Below are positions 22,074 to 29,245 of a DNA stretch of 31,962 nt, piece by piece. Within the stretch, counting starts at the first letter, position 1. Every line of letters begins with the position of its first letter. The notes beneath the pieces are model-generated. The model was not told the origin of the DNA, made no database searches, and was given only the letters and a program-made list of their open reading frames with translations. The stretch is from a virus: the IMG/VR virus record IMGVR_UViG_3300036859_000082, positions 1 to 31,962 of that record, one strand, 5' to 3'. The translations under genes were made by a program, and so were the position numbers.

Positions 22074-24061
22074 AGCAGGGACGTAAAATCAAAGTACCAC
22101 CCGAGGATCGGAGAATTACTTCGATTGCGCCATCTGCTGTGGTGTCACAGTTGAAGTTTGCTACCGTCTCAGACAATCTAAATAATTTCGACGATGACTT
22201 TCAGTATAGCTTCGGGATCGCGGTTGATCTTACCCTGGACCTTTCGGACTCTTTCTCGCTTTCTGATTCTCTATCCCTCTCCATAGGTATATCGGCGGAT
22301 GTTGCTGACGCCTTTCTGTTTCTCGATTCCTTCACTATTGATCGGGGAATAGGAGTAGGTCTCAGCGATACTTTTACTCTTACGGATAGCGTCTCACTCG
22401 GGCAGGGAATGTCCGTCGCGGACGCTTTAACCCAAACAGACGCGATTGAATTAAGTCTCCAATACTTATCCGAATTATCAGACCTCATGAGCCTGACTGA
22501 CGGCCTGGAGGTTGGGTTCGGACTGGCCACTGAAGATCAGTTTACCCTCACGGATTATCTGGAAATCGGGCCGAGCCAGTCTGTCAGCGATTCTTTCAGC
22601 CTTTCGGACGCTCTAACCCTGACCATTGGCTATCCCCTTGAGGCTGCTGACGCGCTTGGGCTGTCAGACGGGCTTGGAATAGGCTTTGGGTTGTCTACGT
22701 CCGATCAGATCGCTCTGGCGGACTCTATCGCTACGTTTGGGCAGATCTTCCTGACTATTGAGGACTCAATTTATAACTGGGATGAATTCTTTATTGCCAT
22801 CCCCCAAGGCGTTGACTTTGCCATACAAAGATCAGACTCCTTCAGCCTCGACGATTCAATTACGTTGTTCTCGGCAGGCTTTAAGTCTTTCGCAGAGGCT
22901 TTAACCCTCTCTGACGCTTACGCGCAACGCGGAGACGGATTAATCGCATTCTCCGATCAGTTCACCCTTACCGACTCGGTAACAAAGACGATTGATTGCC
23001 GACTGTCATTTGCGGAGAGCATAAATAACCTTAGTGACAATGTTGCTTTGTTGGGTGACGGGTTGATTGTTAAGGCCGAATCAATCAATAACCTGGCTGA
23101 TGGCTATGTTCAGAGAACCAATGGGCTCAAGACTTTTACTGAACAGTTAACCCAAACAGACGCATTCTCAATGATTGAAGGAGAGCGTGAGATCCTTTCG
23201 GATAGTTCGATTCAGCCTTCAGATAGTACAGCTCGATCAGGATCGATTTGGGATATTGGGGTCACAGGGGAACAGTTAACCCAGTCCGATGCTATAGCTT
23301 TGAATCTCGATTCTGTTCTGCGTCAAGTCGTTGTCAGTGATTCGTTCACACTCACAGATAATTGCACCACCCAACGAGGCCCATCGCGATGGCGTGACGC
23401 AATTGTGGTGCAAACTTCAGTCTCCTCTGCTCTTACTCAGAACCTGAGCGATTCACTGCCAGCAATGGCAGATGCTTTTGTACAGAAGAAACCCCGCTGG
23501 CGAGATGCGATCTCGGTAGTAAAAGCCAACGCCTCCGGACTGGCACTAAGTTTAAGCGATACCAATTCGTCCATGACTGATGCGGTCTCGACTGAGAGAG
23601 TTCAGATTGGGACTCCGATTTCAGATATTTCTGTAGGCCTGTGGTCATCTACTCCCTTATTCCAGAAGATTGATGAGTTCACGGCCTCAGATGCGGATCT
23701 GATTGTCTCTGCTACTAACCCCGCAAGCGATACGTGTGAGGTTGGGTTGACTACAACCACTACTGATCCAGTGAGTTCGTCAAATCATATTGTCAGCTAT
23801 CGCTACAAGAAGACTGCAAGTGGAGGAAGGCAGATTGATTTGACAGTCAGACTGATGCAGGGAACAACAATCATTGCGACCTTTACGCATACGAATATCT
23901 CGAACGTGATTGCTCAGGCTGATCAAACATTAAGCGGCGCACAGGCAGACGCGATTACCAACTATGGGGATTTAAGGATTCGCTTTATCGGGACTGCGGT
24001 AGGGACAGGAACAGGGCGGGCGGCACAGATTACCTGGGGACAATTCAGGTGTCCAAAATAA
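22070..24061 (+). CDS. Fibre-like repeat protein 2 with C-terminal jelly-roll domain
   Basis: 663 residues. After a basic leader (MKQGRKIKVPPEDRR) comes a repeat region (about residues 32-508) with some twenty units of the type SDSFSLSDSLSL or SDTFTLTDSVSL, each followed by a short glycine-rich turn (GIGFGLST), and PRWRDA or SRWRDA boxes near the end. Residues ~510-663 look like a beta-sandwich: ADLIVSATNPASDTCEVGL, YRYKKTASGGRQIDLTVRL, FTHTNISNV, DLRIRFIG. Similar end domains occur in virion surface proteins. Probably an elongated fibre that carries a receptor-binding tip; inferred from shape only. Confidence 0.6.
   Translation: MKQGRKIKVPPEDRRITSIAPSAVVSQLKFATVSDNLNNFDDDFQYSFGIAVDLTLDLSDSFSLSDSLSLSIGISADVADAFLFLDSFTIDRGIGVGLSDTFTLTDSVSLGQGMSVADALTQTDAIELSLQYLSELSDLMSLTDGLEVGFGLATEDQFTLTDYLEIGPSQSVSDSFSLSDALTLTIGYPLEAADALGLSDGLGIGFGLSTSDQIALADSIATFGQIFLTIEDSIYNWDEFFIAIPQGVDFAIQRSDSFSLDDSITLFSAGFKSFAEALTLSDAYAQRGDGLIAFSDQFTLTDSVTKTIDCRLSFAESINNLSDNVALLGDGLIVKAESINNLADGYVQRTNGLKTFTEQLTQTDAFSMIEGEREILSDSSIQPSDSTARSGSIWDIGVTGEQLTQSDAIALNLDSVLRQVVVSDSFTLTDNCTTQRGPSRWRDAIVVQTSVSSALTQNLSDSLPAMADAFVQKKPRWRDAISVVKANASGLALSLSDTNSSMTDAVSTERVQIGTPISDISVGLWSSTPLFQKIDEFTASDADLIVSATNPASDTCEVGLTTTTTDPVSSSNHIVSYRYKKTASGGRQIDLTVRLMQGTTIIATFTHTNISNVIAQADQTLSGAQADAITNYGDLRIRFIGTAVGTGTGRAAQITWGQFRCPK
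22163..23593 (+). repeat. Degenerate SDSFSLSD-type coding repeats
   Basis: Roughly twenty units of ~20-25 codons. The unit is S-D-x-F-x-L-x-D-S plus a short beta or glycine segment. Some copies remain near identical at DNA level: TTAACCCAAACAGACGC occurs at about 22429 and 23149. The same unit family is in the upstream gene, so the two genes are products of duplication. Confidence 0.65.
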
Positions 24062-24088
24062 ACCCCGAACTTTGGGTAGCATTAGCTT

Positions 24089-24850
24089 ATGGCAATTGCG
24101 GTTAGGACGAAAGATCCAGCAGCCAAGCTGGACTATCAATTCGACTGGAATGACTGGCTTGTTGGTGACACCATTGCCAGTTCGTCTTGGGTGGTGCCTG
24201 CCGGACTCACCAACGTCAACGATTCTTTTACCGCACAAACTACAACCATCAGGCTTTCAGGTGGTACGCACGGGGTTAACTATGAGTGCGTAAATCACAT
24301 TATTACGGCATCGGGTCAGGAAGATGATCGCTCGATTACGATCCATGTTCGCCAGAAAGAGGCCGGGGCAAGTGCGGACGCGACTGCCCGCGCGACTGCA
24401 ATGACTACTCTGTACGAGTGGGCGCAGATCAATGTTGCCCCGGTATTGGAAGAAGCGGAACTTGAGACAATTCTGGATCGCAATCAAAGAGCCTCCACTT
24501 GGACGACTGTAACCGCTTATTTTCCCGGCGATGTAGTGATTCCAACCCTCCCGAATGGTCGAAGGTATATCTGTCGAATTGGGGGAACCAGCGGAACCTC
24601 CGATCCCTTCTCTGGACAAACGTGGCAATCCTCCCGCTCGACTGTGATTACAGATGACGGCGTAACGTGGCAGGAAGACGGTCCTGCCTATCCAAACATT
24701 TACGATCTCAGACAGTCGGCTTATGAATGCTGGGATTTAAGGGTGAGACGCGCAGCGCAGTTTGTGAAGACCGGAGAGATTGAAATGCAGCAGGTTCATG
24801 ATCACTCTGTGGCAATGCGTGACAATTTCACGCCAATGGGGTTTGCATGA
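24089..24850 (+). CDS. Head-tail connector / fibre-adaptor-like protein
   Basis: 253 residues in two parts. Residues 1-95 (KDPAAKLDYQFDWNDWLVGDT, split as KDPAAKLDYQF / DWNDWLVGDT, then SSSWVVPAGL, IRLSGG, DDRSITIHV) match the small beta domain found in phage fibre-tail adaptor proteins. Residues 110-253 are helical at the ends with DLRQSAYECWDLRVRRAAQF and a closing DNFTPMGFA, the style of neck/connector proteins. It opens the connector block and overlaps the next gene by ATGA. Confidence 0.65.
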   Translation: MAIAVRTKDPAAKLDYQFDWNDWLVGDTIASSSWVVPAGLTNVNDSFTAQTTTIRLSGGTHGVNYECVNHIITASGQEDDRSITIHVRQKEAGASADATARATAMTTLYEWAQINVAPVLEEAELETILDRNQRASTWTTVTAYFPGDVVIPTLPNGRRYICRIGGTSGTSDPFSGQTWQSSRSTVITDDGVTWQEDGPAYPNIYDLRQSAYECWDLRVRRAAQFVKTGEIEMQQVHDHSVAMRDNFTPMGFA

Positions 24851-25251
24851 ATACCGCGATGTTTGAGGCTATGGGTTCCGCACTCGGTGTAATGGCCGAA
24901 GCCTCATTCCCTGATGTCGTAACATTCCGGCGACCAATTACAACTAAGGACGCGGCGGGGGGAAACATTCTCGATGCGACGGGAAATCCAACCAGCCCTC
25001 AGAACGTGCCATGTTTAGTACGCCCTGCAAATGGGAAAGAGATTCAGTTAGCAGGCAAAACAGTTTCAGGATCAGTGTGTGCACTATTGATTCCTAATGC
25101 TTTTGATGAGCAGTTAGTTGATGTCGATGGCACATGTTTAGCGCAGGTTGCCGCCCGAGCGGGGGGCGAAGAAGGCCGCGCATATCAGATTCACTATATC
25201 GATCGCTCTTATGGTGTGTACATAAAAGTGATTGGGTCGATTGAGGAATAG
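24847..25251 (+). CDS. Head-tail joining (closure) protein
   Basis: 134 residues, starting in the stop of the previous gene. The pattern FPDVVTFRRPITTKDAAGGN, VPCLVRPANGKEIQLAG, then YQIHYIDRSYGVYIKVIG resembles head-tail adaptor barrels that close the portal channel and carry the tail. Location between connector and neck protein agrees. Moderate sequence cues only. Confidence 0.55.
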   Translation: MNTAMFEAMGSALGVMAEASFPDVVTFRRPITTKDAAGGNILDATGNPTSPQNVPCLVRPANGKEIQLAGKTVSGSVCALLIPNAFDEQLVDVDGTCLAQVAARAGGEEGRAYQIHYIDRSYGVYIKVIGSIEE

Positions 25252-25326
25252 CCGGAAAGGGTTCGGAAGGCATCCGGCTAGGAGGGGCCACCGCAGGTGT
25301 TGAGTGGCTCCTTCCCTGCGGGAGCC
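25251..25326 (+). repeat. Cluster of nested and competing inverted repeats
   Basis: GCCGGA (25251-25256) pairs with TCCGGC (25273-25278). CCGCAGG (25291-25297) pairs perfectly with CCTGCGG (25315-25321). GGCTCC (25306-25311) pairs with GGAGCC (25321-25326). The last two stems share base 25321 and interleave, so only one can form at a time. It lies just before the phosphatase gene. No T tract follows, so it is not a classical terminator; an RNA switch or recombination scar are options. Confidence 0.55.
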
Positions 25327-25342
25327 CTGTTTGGAGAATGAA

Positions 25343-25699
25343 ATGAAAGTTGTCTGTATGTGTCAGGGCGGTAATAGTCGCAGCGTGGCTTGCGGTTATC
25401 TGCTGAAATACAAATACGGTATTGACACCTTAGCTTGTGGGTGGGAAGGCAACAGACCTGAAACCTGTCAAATGCTTTTTGCTTGGGCTGATTTAATAGT
25501 CGTTATGCAGGAGGCGTTTTTAGAGCATGTACCAAAGAAATTCCGTAAGAAAGTGCTGGTCATAGATGTTGGTCCAGATGTTTGGTGCAACAGTCTGCAT
25601 CCAGAACTGCTGGCCAAGATAGATGAACTACTCACGCCACACATGACAATAGTTAGCAGTGATACATATCAAGGAGAACTACAATCGGCGTCCGTTTAA
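25343..25699 (+). CDS. Low-molecular-weight tyrosine-phosphatase-like protein
   Basis: The start is ATG 25343, with GGAG 6 nt upstream, rather than GTG 25304. The 118 residues open with MKVVCMCQGGNSRSVA: strand, then the phosphatase loop C-x5-R (Cys7 to Arg13), as in LMW protein tyrosine phosphatases and related small phosphatases. LFAWADLIVVMQEAF and the acidic IDVGPDVW (Asp75, Asp79; a candidate general acid) support this fold. Presence amid neck genes is unusual; a cargo gene that alters host phosphorylation or sugar-phosphate metabolism is possible. The 3' end overlaps the neck gene. Confidence 0.72.
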   Translation: MKVVCMCQGGNSRSVACGYLLKYKYGIDTLACGWEGNRPETCQMLFAWADLIVVMQEAFLEHVPKKFRKKVLVIDVGPDVWCNSLHPELLAKIDELLTPHMTIVSSDTYQGELQSASV

Positions 25700-26103
25700 T
25701 CGACAACACACAGAAGATTAAGCAAGCCATCCACGTCCAGTCGGCCCAAGGGATAAATAACGCCTGCCAGTATTGGGTAAGTGAAGCGCAGGACTTAGCA
25801 CCCGTCGACACCGGATTCCTCAAGTCAGCAATTGGGCAGACCGTTACTGCTACGCCGAACAGTCTTCATGGGGAGATTCGATCTCTGGCTCCTTACAGCG
25901 GCCCGGTTAATTACGGAACCAGTAAGCAGCAACCACAACCGTTTTGGACTGTGGCTGGATTATTAACGCGGCAGAAATTTAATGATCTCTTAAAGTCAGG
26001 GTTCATTTCTATTGGCCGCGTCGGGTCAGCGGGGCGGGGAATTATCAAAGCAGCCTTAACCGAGTTTCATGGTGTAACCGGAAGAAAGGGGCAGGGCTTT
26101 TGA
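25684..26103 (+). CDS. Neck / head-tail completion protein with apparent AUC start
   Basis: This frame is easily missed because it has no ATG, GTG or TTG near the start. It is open from 25663 to TGA 26101. AAGGAG (25671-25676) sits 7 nt before ATC 25684, the likely start; ATA 25666 lies upstream of the ribosome site. The 139 residues include NACQYWVSEAQDLAPVDTGFL followed by KSAIGQTV, and APYSGPVNYGTSKQQPQPFW, the classic pattern of HK97 gp10-type neck proteins. Downstream, the stop overlaps the next start (TTGA). Confidence 0.78.
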   Translation: MGVRLIDNTQKIKQAIHVQSAQGINNACQYWVSEAQDLAPVDTGFLKSAIGQTVTATPNSLHGEIRSLAPYSGPVNYGTSKQQPQPFWTVAGLLTRQKFNDLLKSGFISIGRVGSAGRGIIKAALTEFHGVTGRKGQGF

Positions 26104-26540
26104 GCGTAGCGATTGAGACAGCCTTAATGACTATCCTCACCGCCGATACCGTTTCAGGCGGAGTTAATCATAGCGTGACGGGAGCAACGGGAGGCTTTCA
26201 TCAGTTAATCGCACCGCAGACCGCCACCCTGCCGCGTATTGAATTCCACGAACTCTTGACTACTGCTCTTTATTCCTTTCGATCTCTACAAGCGGATCAT
26301 GTCTTCTATCAGATCAAAGCATTGGCTACAGATACGCCGATAGGCGCGGGTACTACTATCGCGGGAAACTTAAGTGAGCGAGCTAGGGCATTATTAACGG
26401 ACAACAGTTCGATGGGTTTGTATTGTCGCTTTGAGCGTTCAATACCTCCGTATGCGGAGTTCAGCACAGTCGGATCAGGCGGGCGTGATGGGAGGTATAT
26501 CTATCACAAGGGATTCATCTGTGAACTATGGGTGGCGTGA
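26100..26540 (+). CDS. Tail terminator / tail completion-like protein
   Basis: TTG start overlapping the neck-protein stop. The 146 residues have an N-terminal helix (AIETALMTILTAD) and a beta body (LPRIEFHELLTT, HVFYQIKALATD, RARALLTDNSS) typical of DUF3168-like tail completion proteins that cap the tail tube. Order (neck, then tail completion, then tail tube) matches siphoviruses. The glycosyltransferase that follows overlaps its 3' end. Confidence 0.65.
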   Translation: MSVAIETALMTILTADTVSGGVNHSVTGATGGFHQLIAPQTATLPRIEFHELLTTALYSFRSLQADHVFYQIKALATDTPIGAGTTIAGNLSERARALLTDNSSMGLYCRFERSIPPYAEFSTVGSGGRDGRYIYHKGFICELWVA

Positions 26541-27295
26541 CGTTACCTAAAGAGATAGTTGACGAATGGCGGCGCGCAGCCTTTCGTCCTGAAGAATCCA
26601 TAAGACCTGTTCCACCAAGGCGGGAAGGCTCTTTGAAAATCGTGGCTCTGATGAGTTGTCCAAGACTTGTTTGGTCAGACACCTTTGGGTGTGTGAATGA
26701 GACCTTTCTTCCTTTAGGGATTCCGGTGGTCAGACATTCAAGTGTTTTCTGGGGGCAGGGGCTCACCCGATTACTGGAAGAGGCTGTCAGCCTGGAAATG
26801 GATTATGCAATCACCGTCGACTATGACTCGGTATTCTCAAAAGAAGATGTTGTCAGACTCATAAAGTTGATGCACGACTCGAATGCTGACGCAATTGTTC
26901 CGGTTCAAGTCAGACGTGAAAGTAACTCGTCAATGTTCACCATGAGAGATGATCAAGGGAAACTTTTACACGTGGTTGACCGGAGTGAGTTTGAAAAGGA
27001 TCTAACCCCAATTGCAACAGGTCATTTTGGGTTGACGATTTTACGAGTGACATCTTTCAAGCGATTAGCTAAACCCTGGTTTCTTGCTATCCCTGATGAA
27101 GACGGACAATGGCGGGCAGGGCATATTGATGAAGACATTTATTTTTGGCTGAACGCGGAACTAGCAAAGTGGAAAGTTTATCTGGCAAACGAAGTGAGAA
27201 TCGGACATTTGCAGAATGTAGTGAGCTGGCCGCGCGCAGACTTTACGCCACAGTTTCAGTATGTAAACGACTTTACGCAGAAGGGTAAACCATGA
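26528..27295 (+). CDS. Stand-alone GT-A glycosyltransferase, paralogue of 10343 C-terminal half
   Basis: 255 residues, from residue ~36 closely similar to the GT domain at 10343: ALMSCPRLVWSDTFGC, SSVFWGQGLTRLLEE, VDYDSVF (Asp98-Asp100), VPVQVRRESNSSMFTMRDD, TGHFGLTI, KPWFLAIPDEDGQW, HIDEDIYFW and NEVRIGHLQNVVSWP. The methyltransferase half is absent. ATG 26528 or GTG 26537 (GTGA overlap with the previous stop) could start it. It ends in ATGA with the tail-tube gene, so it is expressed together with tail genes. The acceptor may be a tail protein; unproven. Confidence 0.82.
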   Translation: MGGVTLPKEIVDEWRRAAFRPEESIRPVPPRREGSLKIVALMSCPRLVWSDTFGCVNETFLPLGIPVVRHSSVFWGQGLTRLLEEAVSLEMDYAITVDYDSVFSKEDVVRLIKLMHDSNADAIVPVQVRRESNSSMFTMRDDQGKLLHVVDRSEFEKDLTPIATGHFGLTILRVTSFKRLAKPWFLAIPDEDGQWRAGHIDEDIYFWLNAELAKWKVYLANEVRIGHLQNVVSWPRADFTPQFQYVNDFTQKGKP

Positions 27296-28020
27296 GTTTC
27301 GTAACCGGAGTTACACTTAAAGTTTTGGTTAACCAGTACGAGATGTCGGGATACTTCAACTCGCTGGGGATTAACTGCGAGCGAAGCATGTATGACACTA
27401 CAGTGTTCGGAAACACTTCGAAGAATGTTATTCCGGGTTTCAAGGGTGGCTCGATTGATATTGGCGGGTTCTATGAGGAAGTAGCTACTGCGTCTGCCCC
27501 TGAGAATGTATTCACTGCCATCGAGGCGAGCGCTACCGTTCCCATAGTTTCCATCTTCCCTGAAGGCTGGGCCTTAGGCTCCAGAGCCTATCTACTCCAA
27601 GCCCACAAGAACAATCATAAACTCTCTGCTGTCGTTGATGACCTGGTAAAGATGGACGCCACGTTTACCGACAATGATGGTTACGACTTTGGGGTTTCCT
27701 TACATGGTCTAACCGCAGAGACTTCCTTACCATTCACAGGAACAGCGGTAGACAACTTAGCTTTAACCAGTAACGGGGGAGTAGCGTTTCTGCACGTCTC
27801 AGCAATTGCAGGGGCTTCGCCGAATGTAGTGATTAAAGTTCAACACGCCGCCGTCTCAACGTATGCGGATCTGGTGACATTCACCGCAACTACGGCAGCA
27901 AGTTCTCAGCGGGTAGTAGTGGCTGCGGCAACAACCGTGAATAGAAATTTGAGAGTAACCATGACCGAGGGTGGAACGACTTCCTCGATCACCGCCAGCG
28001 TTTCATTTGCAAGAAGATAA
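27292..28020 (+). CDS. Major tail tube protein with extra C-terminal beta domain
   Basis: 242 residues. The N-terminal ~150 read like a siphovirus tail-tube protein: EMSGYFNSLGINCERSMYD, TTVFGNTSKNVIPGF, KGGSIDIGGFYEE. From about residue 150 a second Ala/Thr/Val-rich beta domain follows (GGVAFLHVSAIAG, VVIKVQHAA, RNLRVTMTEGG), as found decorating tail tubes. It overlaps the glycosyltransferase by ATGA and precedes a second tube-like gene. Confidence 0.78.
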   Translation: MSFVTGVTLKVLVNQYEMSGYFNSLGINCERSMYDTTVFGNTSKNVIPGFKGGSIDIGGFYEEVATASAPENVFTAIEASATVPIVSIFPEGWALGSRAYLLQAHKNNHKLSAVVDDLVKMDATFTDNDGYDFGVSLHGLTAETSLPFTGTAVDNLALTSNGGVAFLHVSAIAGASPNVVIKVQHAAVSTYADLVTFTATTAASSQRVVVAAATTVNRNLRVTMTEGGTTSSITASVSFARR

Positions 28021-28032
28021 GGAGATAACAAA

Positions 28033-28449
28033 GTGGCAGTCGTAACTGGCAGGACAATGCACCTTGCGGTAGATAACTCATCAGGTTCCCTGATCAATTT
28101 ATCTACTTACTCAAACTCGGTTGATTTTGGATTTCCGGTAGACATGCTGGATACGACAACCTTTGGATCAACCTCAAAAGCCTTCATGCCGGGGTTCGAC
28201 GGCGGGGATGATATAACGATCAACTTTCGGTATGACCCTGTGCCAGAATTACAACTTGCTTCGATCAGTCCCTTAACAACAAGTTCTACCGTTCAGATCT
28301 CGCCAGAGGGAACTACTACTGGAAACCGCAAGTTCGTGATGGAGACTTTCTTAATGAATTACAGAGTCTCTGCCAGCCCCGAAAACATCGACGAGATTGT
28401 AGCGACCTTTCGGAAGACTGGGGCCGTTACGCGAACAACGTGGGCATAG
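28033..28449 (+). CDS. Second tail tube-like protein
   Basis: GTG 28033 with AAGGAG 8 nt upstream. The 138 residues repeat the key elements of the tube protein upstream: STYSNSVDFGFPVDMLD, TTTFGSTSKAFMPGFDG, DITINFRYDP. It is shorter, lacking the extra C-terminal domain. Two tube paralogues in a row could build mixed tubes or divide tube and initiator or terminator roles. The end overlaps the reverse-strand HNH gene by 23 bases. Confidence 0.7.
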   Translation: MAVVTGRTMHLAVDNSSGSLINLSTYSNSVDFGFPVDMLDTTTFGSTSKAFMPGFDGGDDITINFRYDPVPELQLASISPLTTSSTVQISPEGTTTGNRKFVMETFLMNYRVSASPENIDEIVATFRKTGAVTRTTWA

Positions 28450-29143
28450 TGAGATTGGGTAATTCACTTAGGAGCCAATCACTCTTGCGGGTATTGCAAG
28501 GGCGGCAGGCAACGCGGAGGTTGCGGTGAGAGTGCTCACCCCCTCGTGATAAAGGCACAACGTGATCGAGCACTATTTCTTTATCAGACAGAATACGTCC
28601 ACACCACAAATAGCAGCGCGATCCGTCCCGCGCGATAATAAAACCACGACTAATCCGTTCTACGATTGGCGCATTCGCTATTCTGGCGCGGCGACGGTGG
28701 ATCTTTTCGATTCCCTTCCCGCTACTGTGGTGCCATTTGCGCTGGCGTTCTCGTTCCTTCTCTGGATTTGCCGCTCTGAGTTTTCGTTTACGCTCAATAA
28801 TGCGGGCATGAATTTCAGGCTTTTGATCATGATACTTGTGGCGCGCATGATAAGCGTCTCGCCTCCATTGCAACATCTTCGCTTTCTTAATTGGATCGGT
28901 TTGCAGTCTACCTCGCAACTCCCGAGCTCGTTCCCTGTTTCGTTCCTTCGTAAAATACCGCGAGTTTTTTGCGCGAACTTTCTCGGGATTCGCTCGATTC
29001 CATGCGCGGGCCAATTGTTTTGCGCATTCTTTGCACTCTCTTCGATAACCATCTTTTCTCTCTTTAGCGGGGTAGTATTCCGAGAATGGTTTAGCAAGAT
29101 TGCAGTCGCGGCAAATTCTTTGTGCTACGATTTCGTCAGCCAA
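28427..29143 (-). CDS. HNH endonuclease with N-terminal zinc module
   Basis: A TTG start (29143) follows AGGAGG by 8 nt on the minus strand. Residues 11-43 carry CRDCNLAKPFSEYYPAK then CKECAKQLARAW, a zinc module often joined to phage HNH nucleases. A long Arg/Lys-rich linker follows, and the C-terminal HNH core reads RDGSRCYLWCGR, VLDHVVPLSRGGEHSHRNL and ACRPCNTRKSD. It lies antisense within the tail operon between the tube and chaperone genes, as expected for a free-standing homing-type endonuclease. Confidence 0.88.
   Translation of the reverse strand: MADEIVAQRICRDCNLAKPFSEYYPAKERKDGYRRECKECAKQLARAWNRANPEKVRAKNSRYFTKERNRERARELRGRLQTDPIKKAKMLQWRRDAYHARHKYHDQKPEIHARIIERKRKLRAANPEKERERQRKWHHSSGKGIEKIHRRRARIANAPIVERISRGFIIARDGSRCYLWCGRILSDKEIVLDHVVPLSRGGEHSHRNLRVACRPCNTRKSDWLLSELPNLTMPTLFA
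28469..28477 (+). repeat. TAGGAGCCA, left copy flanking the HNH gene
   Basis: The nonamer occurs here and again at 29232-29240, where it is the ribosome site of the chaperone gene. The left copy has no start codon behind it, so it may be a remnant of the leader displaced by the HNH insertion. The same box recurs elsewhere in the window, so chance is possible. Confidence 0.35.
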
Positions 29144-29231
29144 GGTGTGAACCTCCTGAGACTAGGTTTAGCTTTGGTTAGGCTCGTTCGTCTGCGTCAA
29201 CAGGCGTGCGGGCCGTTTGTATTTTAACATA

Positions 29232-29240
29232 TAGGAGCCA
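29232..29240 (+). promoter_or_regulatory. TAGGAGCCA ribosome site of the chaperone gene, right copy
   Basis: The AGGAG core sits 8 nt before ATG 29246. It matches the left copy at 28469 and the AGGAGCC boxes ahead of several other genes (see findings). Confidence 0.55.
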
Positions 29241-29245
29241 CGCAA

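Noticed and set aside
28562-29227. Long plus-strand open frame (221 codons) opposite the HNH gene
   Set aside because: The reverse strand encodes clear HNH and zinc motifs with AGGAGG before the start. The plus frame is an unpatterned shadow and lacks a ribosome site.
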